This document shows positions 1-13,419 of a DNA stretch of 64,000 nucleotides, piece after piece. Origin of the DNA: Adenanthera pavonina (lineage: Eukaryota; Streptophyta; Magnoliopsida; Fabales; Fabaceae); contig JAIVEN010000010.1 of NCBI GenBank assembly GCA_026686845.1, positions 27,130,001-27,194,000 of the forward strand, read 5' to 3'. The translations under genes and the position numbers were made by a program. The notes below the pieces were generated by a model, which worked only from the letters and a program-made list of their open reading frames with translations, ran no database searches and was not told the DNA's origin. Position 1 is the stretch's first letter. Each line of letters opens with the position of its first letter.

Positions 1-1792
1 AAGTATAGCAAGCTAAATGTTTTCCTCCATTTTTATGCTTGGTTTCGGTCATATTAGGGTTAGAAATAGAGAAGGAATTTCATGATTTTGAGGTCAAAAA
101 TGAATTCCTCATGGCCTAAAATCTTAAGAACAAGTGTGTTGTACAAAGAAAGATCAAAGGAACACTAAGTGAAAAAGTTAGGGTTTAGTGTGCATGGTAT
201 TGTATAATTCCGAAAATCAGTGGCTAAATGGATTAAATGATGATATGTATAGGTTCAAGGAAGCTTAAGCAAGCCAAAGAATAGGTGCACAAAGTTTGGA
301 AAGGAAGGGAATACATAAAGGTAGCATATTTCCATTCTATGCATTATATTGTCTTATGAATGTTTGTGAACTCTATGACTTGTTTGATGCCATGATTAAT
401 ATTTTATGATGTCCATTGATTATTGGCTGAGTTGTTTAAAGGGGCTTGAAGCTCCGGAATGCCCAATTTACAAAGTGAAACTCTGTCGAAATTTTCATAA
501 AATTGTTATGGCATTATATGAATTGATGAGTTTGCTTGATGATCTATATGAAATGTGATGATATATGTGTATGACTGGATAATGCTACTGAGATTCTTTG
601 AATCTCACCCCCCTTTAATGACTAACTATGCTAGGAAGAACCAATGCAAAACAGCTAAGGAAGGAGCAAAAGGCATGAAGAAGGAAATGATGTTGCAAGC
701 CATTGTGTTAATGTGAATGGTTACTTGTATCTTGTTTTATATGAAATTTTAAAATAGTGATTATTATGTTAATGTTGTGGAAAATGCATGAGAATTTCCA
801 GTTCTGGATATTGTAATGTTAAGTTATGTCCTACCAAGTTTCATACCAAAATGAGTTCATTTACATGGGTTTTGGCATGTAATTTGCAGTATAGGTTGAA
901 ACAGGGTATTTTCCAGATATGTCTGCTTAGCTCATCCATGTTATATACTTAATGTGAGTTTAGATTTCTGGGATTTTTAATCCAGATAGAGAACAAGTAA
1001 ATCTTTAATATGACACCTAATTCACCCCATTTGGAGTTTTGTACAATTAATGGTGAATTTTCTAATTCAGGGTTCAGAACAGGGCAAGAATGGGAAAACT
1101 GATAACTGAAAAGTAAGTACTGAAAAATTCAAAAGCTTATATAAAATCGTACAAAGCTCCAAAAATTCAGTGGTTTATATTTATGGAAATTTCTATGTTT
1201 TGAGTTTCATATGCCACTGATTTGGAGGTAATTGGAGCTATATGATAGGAGATATGGAGGTTTTCCCAAAACTGTTCCAGCAAAAGTGGAATTCTGACCC
1301 TTTATGATTCAAGTTAACACCATGTCCTGTGCAAGTTGAATAAATGTAGAAGAAAAATATTTATATAAATAGACTCACAGGTCTTTCATATTACATAAAG
1401 AATGTTTGATTTGGATCATGGTAGAGGGAGATAGGAATTTTTAAATATAAGGCCAAAATCCTGGGGAAGAGAAAATGACCAAATATACAGTAAATGTTTA
1501 AGGAATAAACTGTATAAATTGATCAATTAATTGCTCAGTTTCATATTTTTTTCATGTAAAGAAGGTTTTTATCTATTGTTAAAGACTTGAATCACTATGA
1601 AATGATTTTTATAGAATTAGTTATGAATTTTCAAAGTTCAGTCGGTAAAGTGGAAACTACCATATGAATAGTAACCGAAAATTTTTGAAATTTTGATTTT
1701 CATTCTTATGTGATTCAAGCTTAGAATCAAGTATAATTAGACTTAAAAGGGGTCTCATTCATGGGAAATAAGTCTAAAAGTAAGGTGTTACA
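1..1792 (+). repeat. 3' part of a family-B LTR, cut by the window edge
   Basis: No coding potential. The stretch ends in GTGTTACA at 1792, the typical ..CA end of a plant LTR. Its last 700 bp align by eye with the ends of other copies near 25583, 26480, 27665 and 53125. Shared landmarks are a CAAAACTGTTCC motif near 1270, an AATAAACTGTATAAATTGA-like stretch near 1505, and a run about an unstable TTTTCATGTA near 1550. I read it as the right-hand part of a solo or truncated LTR. The superfamily is not shown by the sequence; long TGTAACA..TGTTACA LTRs are usual for Gypsy chromoviruses of the Tekay/Del kind, which is inference. Confidence 0.55.
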
Positions 1793-4530
1793 TGAACTCT
1801 TTATGTGTCGTAGACCATTTTTTTAAAAAAAATATTTTCTAAAATTTCTTTTTAAAAATTTTTGTGGCGACTCTACTTTATTTTAATTTTTCATTTTTGG
1901 AAGATTAAAAATTGGGTGCGACATAGGTGAACAAACCTTAGCAGAGAACCTAGGAGCCATCGACCAAGCATTGTTTAGTGGACACCATGAGCTAATTTTT
2001 ATATCAGCATTGCGCCCGAGCATCGCAATGCCAATGCCTTCTGCCTCCACTCTTCAATTGCTTTTTTTTATTTCTTCCCTTCGGTCCTGGCTCCTTCGGC
2101 CTTGTATATTTCCAATATTATCCTTCCATGGTTTCTCTTACAAGTTTGGAATAGTTAAATTTAGTTTGTTATAGTATTCACAAAAGAAGCACTTGTTTAA
2201 TCCTAATTAGGAGAGTAATTAAGCAACTATAAAATGCACAAATGCAATCTAATTTAAAACTAAAATGCAAGAAAAGTACACAATTATGTATGCAAATATG
2301 TGGAAGTATAGACAAGAGTGTGTGAGTGTGTAAGAAGTATGGATTACCTTTGGGAAATGGTATGTATGGAGTATGGATATGATGTAAGTTTTTTCTTAAA
2401 TATGCACAAGCTAAATTAAAAGGATGCAAGTGAATAAGTATATGTATGGAAACTTGCGTAGACTAAAATGAAATTCAGCTAAATGTAAAAACTAAATTCA
2501 ACTTAAATGTAAGAATGAAGATAAGGATAAATATGTAAAATTAATCTAAGTGGTCAAAACTAGCGGAAAAAGGGAATTAAGTGTGTGGAAAGTGTATGGT
2601 AATGTGAGAAAAGTTTATGCAAATGGATGAAAAAGGATAGAAAGGTGTCAACTAGTATAGGCCAAAAATTGTAGCTAAAATAGAAACTTAAAATTAACTA
2701 AAAATTGCAAGCTAAATGCTAGTGGAAGAATGTATGACCCAGGAGCTAAATGGATAGAATGCAATGTTATGCAACTAATCTATATGCAACCAAAACTAGT
2801 TACGAGATTGAGGGGATTTTATTCAAAAGCACTAAAAATGTAAAGTAAACTAAGAAATGACTAATAAATTAAAGCTACAGAGCTAAACTATGCAAGAATA
2901 AGGTAAATGAAGTGTGAAAATACATACATGAAAGAGAGGTGGTAACCTATCATTTCACTTAGAGGAATCACTAATTACTTCTTAGAATGAGGATGAAGAA
3001 AACCACATTGTACCAGCGTGCTTCATTGAAACTATTAATGTAAGAGCATGCAACATCACTTAGAATAGATATTATATTTGGGCAATATCACATAGAGTTA
3101 CAAGGCATGATTAATTCCATACATTAGACATAGAAATTGCATGGATTCATCATCACCTAATCTTGATTGAAATTCTCATTAAACCATAACCAATCCCAAT
3201 TTCACAACTCTAGTGCATAATCAACCATCTAACTTCTCAAATTAACCATTAACCATGATAATTTAATAGCCAATTCAAGACCACGTGGAAAAATAAGAGT
3301 GGGCATCTTGGCTGAGAATGGGCTATTGCAATTCATAACCAAAATTCAATCTATACGAGTACCAATCCACAATCCAATGGTCTGGCATCAAAATCCATAT
3401 CTAATCCAACAATTATAAACCATAATTGCATTAATCTTAAACCAAATTAAGTAAGGTACTCAATCTTAATCTAGCCTTTGAAAGACATAAAGAGAATGGA
3501 AATGTGAGAGTAGTTATCCAATCCAAGCATTGCAATCCATAGACTTTGTTGTTCATCCTCCAAACTCCATGCTAGGCTCCCATCACAAGCTTACTCTTCC
3601 ATGAAGGCTTTGAATCCTTCACTAAAAGGCTCTATCAAGATTTGACCAAAAGGAGAGAAGTGAGGTAGGTATAGGAGTTTGATGGAAATGATGGAAAAAT
3701 GAAAGAATTTAGGATGCAATGGGAAAATTTTACCAAAATTCAAAGGAGAATATGAAGAAGAGAAAGGAAAGATGAAGAAAAGAGTGGAGGAAGGAGAGGG
3801 AGTATCAGCCTTTGTGAGGAAGAAGGAGGGGGCATTGAAAAATGTAGGGAAATTAGGGTTTTAGTAAGAGTAAGATGATGATGTGGCTAAGTGTTGATAA
3901 AGTGGACCAAAAGGAATAAGGCATGGGTGATGTGAACCAATTGGAATGTAAAAAGGTAGTGAGGTAGATGTACGTGTGGCTAGGGTTTATGAGGTAGAGC
4001 CTAGGTGGAATATTAGGGCTTAGGTAGATTAATGAGAGTAGAGAGAATTGATAGTATAGATAATAATGGGTGCCATATAATGACCACTTGAAAAGACAAT
4101 TTTGCCTTCCTCTTTGCAATGATTGAAATGCCCTCCAATAGTCTTTCCACTTACAAAAATATGAAATCAAAATAGATTATGTAGCAAAAATAATTAAGCA
4201 TGTAATTAAGCTACACTAATTGTAATAAAGTGAATTAATTCAATTAAGTGCTAATTAAGATTGATGGAGTGATGAAAATAAAGCACAAATAGAGGAGTAA
4301 TTAGGCTAAATTATTGGAAAATAAAGGAATCAAAAAGGGAAAATTTTAGATAAATACCAAGCAAAAAAGATATTTCCAAAAAGCTACCTTAATTCACCTT
4401 AATTGAAAAAAAAAATACCAAGATCTGTAATTGGAATTACAATTAGAATGTAAAAGATGAAACTGCCCTTTCTATGTAAATGACCTATTTGCAAGTGATA
4501 ATAATATATTTGCAAGTGAAATAGGCTTAT
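1793..4530. other. Intergenic, degenerate repeat DNA with no gene seen
   Basis: AT-rich with no convincing reading frame on either strand. Near 1864-1925 the string GTGGCGACTCTACTT is followed by GGGTGCGACA, which looks like the worn end or primer-site region of a retroelement. A short GC-richer patch lies at 1985-2110. From about 2170 to 4200 the sequence is A-rich on the plus strand, with purine-rich runs near 3770-3830 resembling the leader-like stretch of other LTRs in this window. I could not place the ends of any element here. Confidence 0.4.
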
Positions 4531-6495
4531 TTGTAAAAGATGTTATTATGACTTACAAATGAGTCCATGTTATTTGCAGATAAATGCATGTCAGATCATA
4601 TGAATATGCTAAAAAGCATGGTTGGGAAAGATATCAGATAAGATATATGTTTCATTAGCATAAAGGGTATAGTGGTAAGTATACATGCTTGATTCTTAAT
4701 TGGAATTAAGTTCTCTTAAGATCCTTAGAAGGAGTTATTTCTAGTCCTTAACTGGAATAAATTGTAAAATTGGTCCTTAATAGTAATTAAATTTGAAATT
4801 TAGGGCAAATGATAAATACGTGGAAATGGACCTTTTGACATGCTGGACCCTATTAGAATAGTGTATTGAGCTCAAAATGTACAGTATGGAGATGATGCAA
4901 ATTGCAAAATGCAAGAGAATATATATATGAGGGCCCCACAAAAAAGAAAAAAATGAAAATTTGGGCCCTACAATAAGAGAAAAGGAAAACGAAAGCATGT
5001 GGGCCATACATAAAATATTGTTTGGATTCGTTAGTATGATAAATGTAAATCCCAAACTAGTATATTCCCTATACACATTAATGGACAAATGGCATTAGTA
5101 GATGCCATAAAATACCAGGAGAATGTTTAGACTTAAAGTAAATAATACATGATTGATTTGAATCAAGTAAAATATACTAGATAGTAGAAGAATTATTTCT
5201 CTGTCCTAATATTCATATTGGCCAAAAATATCATTATATTTTTGGGAAAATATTAAGCCAATTTATGAGGTCAAAATTATGTCATGTTTATGTATGCCAT
5301 GATGTAAAAAATGATGCATAAACATTAAGTCAATTTATGATGCAAAAATTATGTAAGGACTGTGTAAGTCATGACATAAAAATGATGCAAGGATGACAAA
5401 AAGAAGAAAACCCTAACAGGGAAGCATTTTTGCCATTGGATCAAGGATTACTTACAGGGCTAAGATTTATTCTTGTTGCTTATAAATAAGTGAATTCTTC
5501 CCCCCTTTTTGCTGCACATTTGGACCACATTTTTGAGTATTAGAGAGAGAAAAAGGAAAGGAAGAAAAAGAGTACGAAGGACTGAGAGGCAAGAGAGAAG
5601 GCCCCAAGGTAAGAATTCTTCTTTCCATTCTCTTCTAGTTTTCTTTCCAACCACTTAGCATAAGTTTGTTTAGAGTTTTAGGAAGCTCAATTTCTCCCTC
5701 CATTCATGGCCTATGTGTTTTGGCCAAGCAGGCTTCAAGGGGCAAGGGTTTGTGTTTCATAATGGCACATGTAGAAATGAGTTTGTAATGATGTATAATA
5801 CCTAGAATGCATGCTTGAATAATGCAAAAGAATGAAGTTCACAATTTGGGTTTGTGTGGAGAATGTTTTGGCCAAGGAGAGTATATGGCCTAAGAGTTGG
5901 ATTTTGATGATCCTAATGATTCCAATGAATTCCTAAGGTCCAAAATAGTTAAGAAAGAGTAATGGATTAATGATAGAAGTTAGTTTGAAAGATGTCAAAG
6001 TTTAGGGCCAACTATGCATACTTGAATTCAAATTGTGTGAGCAAGTTGTTTAGTAAGTTTTATCAATGTTTAGGCTCAAACCAAGCTAAAGAAGTGAACC
6101 AATGTAAGTAAAGGGATCAAGTTAAAGTGAAAAGGTTAAATCTCCTAGCTAGTAACTTACTATACTTTTATGTTATTGCATAATAATGTTTATACATGTT
6201 TTTATCCTATGAAAATGTTGTCATGTTGCTGTTATGACTATTTTCTTAACTGGTTGATTGTTTATTTGATGAGGGCTAAGCTTGGGATGTCCTATTTCTA
6301 AATTGAAACGCTGCTAAAATTTTGTTAGACAACATGGTGTTTTTGTATGCTTTACAAAATTGTGCAATGTTATCAATGTTTTTAATGTGATGTAATGATG
6401 TAATTGCATATGCAAGCTTACTACTGAGATTTTCCAATCTTACCCCAATAGTCCCTCATGATAGGACCAAGTTATGGCAAGGGATAGAACAATAG
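4531..6495 (+). repeat. Family-B LTR, 5' part (outer shell of nest 1)
   Basis: By-eye alignment to the B copies at 11050 and 51165 runs from about 4531, where TGTTATTATGAC resembles the start TGTAATATTCC at 11050, through the TGGAATTAAG..GGTCCTTAAT block near 4700-4780 and on to a CTACTGAGATTTTCC block near 6421. The copy stops at 6495, where a reverse LTR begins, and resumes after 25782. The left boundary is approximate and I found no matching TSD for it. Confidence 0.45.
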
Positions 6496-8730
6496 TGTTA
6501 CATCTTATATTTTAAGGAATTTCCAATGATAACTACTTACTTTTAATTCGTAAAAATAGTCTTTGAAAGTTTGAACCAATTAAAAACCTAAAACTGTATA
6601 CAATTGTTTTTTACAGTTTTTACAGCTCATTGCATTGTAAATTTCAAAATTCATAATTAAATGTAAAAAAATAATTTCATAGTGGTTCAAATTTCGAGAA
6701 ATCTTGCCTATCTTGAATATCATGGGAAAAATATGAAACTAGAAAATAGACGCACAAATTTGTACTGTTTTTAAGTGTCAAATTTAAAAATTTGTTTCTC
6801 ATAAAATACAAAGTCATTTGCTACATACTTAGGATCATTGGAAAGATTTGCATGTCTAATTTGTAACCATATTTACTTTGTCCATTTGTTTTACTCCTAC
6901 TGGCTAGAACATCAACATAACCATTAAAGGGTTAGAATTATCTTAAACTGGAACAATTTTGGGAATACAAGCACAACTTCCATTATATAGCTCCAAATGG
7001 AGTCAAACTAGTGGCAAATCATTCATAAGACATGGCTATATACATTCATATAAACATCTAAATTTTTGAAATAATACACAAATTTTCATGGAATCCCAAA
7101 GCAGACAATAAATACAATCATAAAAAGTTTCCAACATATTGGTTAGCCTTATCATCCTTCCATGCTTTTGCTCCTTTCTTTGCTAATTAGCCCTATCATT
7201 AGGGAAACTTGGGTGGTGAGATGGGGACATCTCAGTAGCAATATTGCATATGTAATTATATCATCACATACATCTAAAACATTAGAAACATTACATAATT
7301 TTATACATCAGTACTATGTTGTCTAACAAAAATTCGGCAGTATAACAGCTTAGAAAAAAGGCATCTTGGGCTTTAGTCCTTATGATAAAATAGCCACTAA
7401 TCATGAAAAACAGTCACAATAGCAACATGGAACATTTTCATAACATATAAACATTCATAAATATCAATTATGCAATAACATAAAACATAATAATGTGTTA
7501 CATTGAAGCTTTAATCTTTGGCTTCCTTTTGGGTCTTTGCTCTTGCTTTGCTTTACTTCTTGCCTATTTGGCATGCCTAAAACTTGTTGGAAGAATTAAT
7601 TTCTTAAGAATCTAACTCTAAGGTCAAGATCATTATTTGGCCAAGACATACCCTCTCAAGACCCATTACGGAAAAACTCAATCTTTAGTCATGTAAGCAT
7701 GCACTTTAGACATTATGCAACCCCTTAAACTCATCATTGCTATTAGCTAAATGAAACATACACCCTTGCTTCCATTTTCATGCATAGCCGTGGGTTAGGG
7801 CTTTGGTAGAGTGAAAATGCTTCAAATCCTAACTCAACCTGTGCTAAACAAGAGGAAAAGAAAGGCTTTACTCTGAGACCTTGAACTTGTCTTCCTCCTT
7901 TTCCTTCTCACTTTCCTTCTTTCTCTCTTCCTCTTTCTCTTCTCTTTATGCCAACATTAATCTCCCCCACACCCTCTAGGTGTTTGCAAATGAGCAAGGA
8001 AAATGGGATGGGAAGGGGTCTATTTATAGAAAAATAGGTGAGAGTTGGCTCTTTAATTGCTTCTTGATCTAAGGGCACAAGTTTTTGCTTCAATATTTTA
8101 TGTTACTTTACCCTTTTGTCCCAAGATATTTTTGGCTTTGTGAGAGGAATGGGTAAGGACATTTTTGTCCAACTAAGGGCCTGAAATACTTTTACTTTTT
8201 TACTTTTACCTAGTCTAGTAAAATTTTAAGTAATTACCTTTTTACCGGACCTTTTACTGTACTTAATAAATAATATTTACTAATCCTCTTTTTTACTATG
8301 ATAAAAGTATATTGATCTTGAACTCTTACCCGGTTCAGTACTTTTACGGTGGGGTTCACTTGCCTAACTTTTTTACTATTCATATCCCCTGATAGTTTCT
8401 ATTCATGTGGGACCTGCCTTTTACCAGGCTTGTACTTTTTCCTCTGCGGGCTCACATAACCAGTAATACTTATACTTTTAGCTTATGCCAAAGTATTATA
8501 ATATTATTTTCTATCTCTCTAATTATAAAATGACCATTTTGTCCTTATCTTTTGGCAAAATGACTGTTTTGCCCTTTTAACCCCATTTTTTATTTTTTTA
8601 ATATTTTGATCCTTAAATATACTTAATTAAATATCTAGACTTCCTCAATTATAAATTAATTTAGAACAATTTAGCATCATTCATAATATTATCTGGTCTC
8701 ACAATATATATATGAAAAATGGGTGTAACA
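6496..8730 (-). repeat. Family-B LTR in reverse orientation
   Basis: It starts TGTTACATCTTATATTTTAA, the reverse complement of the family-B end at 53109-53128, and ends GGGTGTAACA, the complement of a B start. Internal landmarks also match in reverse: the CTATCTCTCTAATTATAAAATG stretch near 8507-8530 mirrors 51370-51395. It interrupts the plus-strand B copy at 6495; the 5-bp flank there is AATAG. Its right end shares TGTAACA (8724-8730) with the start of the next LTR. Confidence 0.55.
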
Positions 8731-11049
8731 ACCCTTATTACATTTCTCTAAACATAGTTCCAAGCTAACATGAAGTAATCCTTGTGTCATGTGCAGAACT
8801 GGAGGAAACAGGACCGCAGAAAGAAGTAAAATGGGAGAAATTCAATATTTAAGGAAAAGAAGGAGTCATACCGCGGTGAGATACAGGGCCATTGAGGCGA
8901 GACACATATAACAACTTGGAGAGTATTGGGAGTGAGAACACTGACATCACAATGATCTTATCTAGAGCCATGGCGAGAGTCACAAAATTTGCATTAGTCA
9001 GAAACATTTATGTCAATCACAGAAGGAGAAAACTGAGGGAGAACTGAGAAGCTCTGTTAGGGCACATGAAATCTGACCTGAGGGGATGTTTTCTAGACCT
9101 AGGGAGCTCCATTAATGGTTGGTAAATTGATCTTGCTTCCTCTTCTCTCTTTTCTCTTCGATTTTGGTTTGGAAATTGGTGGGAGAATGTGGGTTTTTGA
9201 GTTGGGGAAGAATCCACCAATTAAAGTGTTTGTTTTGGTGTTGTAGAAATGTTATGTAGTATTGGGAAGCTTTGGGTTTAAGTTTTGGTCGGGTTGTGAT
9301 AGGTTTGAGTTAAACCATAGGTTGAAAATTAGGAAACAAAATGGAAATCCAAAGTTGGATGTGTTAGTATATTTGCTTGAATGATAGTTTAAGGTTTATT
9401 GGTGTGTGTGTGTATTGTTAGAATGCCAAGTTAAGCTTGGACTGCTAGATTGTGGATTTTAGTGTTATTGGAGCTATGTTAATTAAGGTACTATGTTATT
9501 ATAGTGTATGATTGGCCAATTAGAGGCGTATAACTCGTGATGGGTGCTCCGGAGTCTTGCCTAAGCCCCTGTGTGTGTCATGTTAACAACCTGAGATAAT
9601 CAGGTGTTTATATTATTTGTATTGTATTTATAAATGTAAGTATATATGTGTATATATACATGTTTCTTTCATACCATGATATTAATGTGTTTGTGTGTAT
9701 AGTTTTCTATATATCATGGTATGCACACAGCTAGATGATGATTATGATGTTGATTGCATATATGATGATGAGGATGTGACATTACATGATGCATAGTATG
9801 ACATTGAGATCATGATAATGATGATGATGATTATTTGATAATATGATATAAGCATCACTACATGGCATTATGAAGTATATAGTGATCAGGTGGTGATGAT
9901 GATATGATATATGAGATATGATATGATATGATGATAGATGATTAAAGAGGATATGGATGGGATCCCTACGACTAAATCGCCTCCTATGGCCATGAGGGAA
10001 AGGTGTGCAATAGATTGTATCTTCCCTAAATCAGTCTTTGTCGACTGTTGGAAGGGAATTACCTATACTAAATGTCCTGTTATGATGATAGCTCATGGTT
10101 CTAGCTGTGTGTGAGGGAGACATGCATTCCATCTCATATTGCATTCATTATACTGCATGAGTTATGTATATATATATGTATGGTTGTACCCGGTTACTAA
10201 GACATTATCTCACACCCCCTTCATGACTAACATTTCAAGTGAAGACTCTAGTGCTAGTTTATGGAGGACCACAGAGTTACAGGTCTCTCCATCTTCAGGA
10301 ATCCTAAGTATAATTGTAGTTGTAATTTAGTTTATGTAATATTGTGCCAAGTGGGTGCTAATTGAGTGTATTACCTGTTCCGAGTATTCCTGGGGAGTAT
10401 TATTAGTATGTAGTATCGTGAGATTTGTATACGTGTCCTGTGAGTATTGGTTGCATGTTATGTGATAATATGATGTTATTGATGTTGAGGGATGATATGC
10501 AAGATGTTGATAGGTGTCATGAATGGTTTAGATGTGTGTGATGATATTTTAGACCCCGGAATGAGTCATCATTGTCAAGAGTGTGTTTGTGAGTTAGATC
10601 AGCCATATGCGGGAGCCTAAAGGTGGTTTTTGGGTTATGTATGTGAGTTTTGGGCATATAGCCCATTATGTGATTTTGGGGTTCAAGGGGGTCAATTCTC
10701 AGATGAGAGGTTTCTTCAGGTAAAACCTCATTGGACAAGTTAGTTAAGCCAAATAGGACCTGAGTGAATGGTCCCTAAGTGCCCATTTACCTTTGGTGGC
10801 AATTGGAGGTGTTAGGTAGTGAGTTTTGATCAAAAAGTGGATAAAACGATGACAAATGCCTTAAATCTCCATATAGAGGTGGATTCAGGTGAAATTGGTG
10901 CCCAGGGTTAGATTATAATAAGAGTGAACTGTAGGAGATGGAATTAGGTTGATTGGAGGTCAGAGCACTATGTTATGCTCAGTGGAAGTTGGCCCGAAAA
11001 ATTAGTAATTTGCTAATATGGGAAATGATGCTGGTGCCGTGGCGCCAAA
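8724..11049 (+). repeat. Family-A LTR, 5' part (nest 1)
   Basis: It starts TGTAACAACCCTTATTAC and aligns by eye with the A copies at 29000 and 45222 along its length: a leader with GAACTGGAGGAAACAGGACC near 8797, ATGATGATG-rich low complexity at 9720-9960, a TTACTAAGACATTATCTCACACC-like block near 10195, and a GGTCGGAGCA-like block near 10960. The copy breaks at 11049 inside GCGCCAAA, where a B LTR enters with TSD CCAAA, and resumes at 25595. The ORF at 10139-10330 shows no coding character. Confidence 0.65.
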
Positions 11050-13189
11050 TGTAATATTCCTATATTTATGGGATGCAATAAAATGTCTGTAAAGATAAGA
11101 AATGAAGCAAAATGGTAAGGCTATATGTTTGGTCTCCAGATGGAATTAATTTCCAATATAATTTTTGGAAGAAATTAGTCATGGTCCTTTATTGGAATTA
11201 ATTTTTCATAAGAGTTTTAGTAGAAATGAATTTTAACATGTACTCCGGAAGTTATACAATATACTATTTAAATGGAAGCTTGTCCCGAGTTGCGCACAAC
11301 GGTATAAGTGTTGTGTAGCTGGAAGGTCTAAGATGAGAGATAGACCAATTTGGAAGTTAATGTGAATAATACAAAAAGAAATAATAAAAAATTGGTCTTT
11401 TGGAAAAATTACTAGTAGGTGCCCAAAAAATGGAAAATTACATTTTAACCTGGCTCAAGGCAAAATAGTCATTTCTCAAGTTAGGGAATAAAATATGAAA
11501 ATTTCATTTAAGTCCCAAAGGGCTAATATCATGAAATATACAGAGAAATAGTGAAAATGGAAAGACACAAAGAAACAAGAAAGGGAAAAATGATCATTTA
11601 TCTAAGTTAGACTGAAAAATGAGAAATTATGTTTTTGCCCCTAAAGAAGTTCAAAAATAACATCCATCTCCCTCAATTCAAAATTCATAAAAGAAGAAGA
11701 AATAGAAAAGTCTTTGGGGAAAATTTCATCTAATAACCCAAAAGTTTTAGAAATGATAATTTAACCTTGGGGCAAAGGCAATTTTATGAATATGTCAAAT
11801 TACTGTCAAAATGAAACCCTCGAAGAGAGAACAATATATGGCACTAAGGGATAATGTTCAAGTATAAAGAAATAATCAATGCCGAAAGTCCAAAAATAAC
11901 TCTAAGTTACAAAGTAAAATGTGGGCCCCATGGAAGGTTAAAATGCTTCTGGGACAGGATATGGGCCTTACATAGATATCATTTGGGACAAAATGATTAT
12001 AGAATTAAGGAAATAAATTTAGAATAGTCATGTAGACAAAAAAAGTTAAGTTACTTTAAAAGCAGTTTTATCGGTACCGTTAAAATGTACCCAATTTAAG
12101 ATATATCTAGATTGGGAAAAATCGAGCAATTTTGGGACACCTCGAGCTCTCTTAGGCATGACTTTTCTGCAGCATATGAGGTCAAAGAATATTTTAATAT
12201 TTCTTGGGAAAACTTCTTAAAGAAGGTGGCAAAAAGTAATCAAGGATTAGCAAAAAAGTAACCATGATTAGCTACTTAATTAAGCACATAATTAGCCACT
12301 TAAACCCTTATCTTTCTTCACCATTTCACGCGTGAACCAGCAGCCAAAACAGAGGAAGAAAATTCAAGAAAGAAAGGGAGGAAAGAAGGAAAGAAGAAGA
12401 GAAAGCTTGAGGAAATTTCAAGGAACAACTTCGGGTAAGTTGCATTATTATCCTTAGCTTGCTATTTGGAGTCCTAGGTGGTTGTTCCATGGCATAGAAT
12501 TTCTTCCCCAACTCCTTAGGGTTTTAACCAAAGCATGATATAGCAAGGGAATGAGTTTTTGGACCATTAAACTTAGGGGAAATGCTAGAATAGTCATCTA
12601 AAGCGTGAAAATGGAAGTAGTTTAAAGAATTAAGAAGTATAGCAATTTCTTCCAATTTTCTATAATTTTTGGTCAGAACAGGGGTAGTATTTAGAGAAGG
12701 AATTTCATGATTTTGACCTCAAAATGGATTCCTCAAAGCCCAAAACCTTAAGAATAACCATTGGTTCAAAGAAAAACCAAGAAGAATGCAAATAGGAAAT
12801 TTAAGGGTTTAGTGAGCATTGTGTGAAGTTGGCCCAAGAATCAGTGGCTTATATGCTTCATTGATATTATGTTTAGGTTCAAGGAAGCTTAAGGAAGTGT
12901 TTGGAGTAAGTACAACTCAAAGGAAAAGAAAGTGGGAGCATTGGAATCAAGTTGGAAGGCAAAGGAAAGCAACAAAGGTAGTATAGTCTATTTCTTGCTT
13001 TATGTTATTGTATATAGTCTCTATGTTATAATCTCATTGCCATATTGATGTTATGATTTTGTAAGATTGGTTTGGCTATTCTTATGAAAGGGTCCTAACC
13101 CTTGGATGTTCATTTTATAAAGGGAGACCATGCCAAAATTTTTCTGAACTATTATGACTTATCATATGCTTGAATGGGTGAATTGTTAT
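11050..13189 (+). repeat. Family-B LTR, 5' part (inserted in the A LTR)
   Basis: It begins TGTAATATTCC directly after CCAAA (11045-11049). Its other end, GGTGTTATA at 25589, is directly followed by CCAAA (25590-25594). A perfect 5-bp TSD with the A LTR continuous on both sides proves one insertion. The terminal CA has become TA. It is itself broken at 13189 by the Copia element. Excluding that insertion it is about 3.3 kb, longer than the other B copies, so it may hold extra sequence. Confidence 0.7.
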
Positions 13190-13419
13190 TGTTGAATCAA
13201 GAGTTTTGATGATTTTAAACCAACACTCAAGAGCTTGGATTGAAGATATCAAAGAAGAACAAAGCTGTTTCAAGTGAAGATTTTCTGAGTATTTGCTGTT
13301 AGATCTCTTGTAGGATCTTTAGTTTTTGGTATGATTGGGTAAAAGATTTTGATTTGAAGAAAAGATGTTTTCAAACTTTGATTTTATGTTAAATCTTTGA
13401 ATATTTGAAAAACACCCAC

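Noticed and set aside
10139..10330. 63-codon ORF in family-A LTR
   Set aside because: It is not conserved in the other A copies and has no domain.
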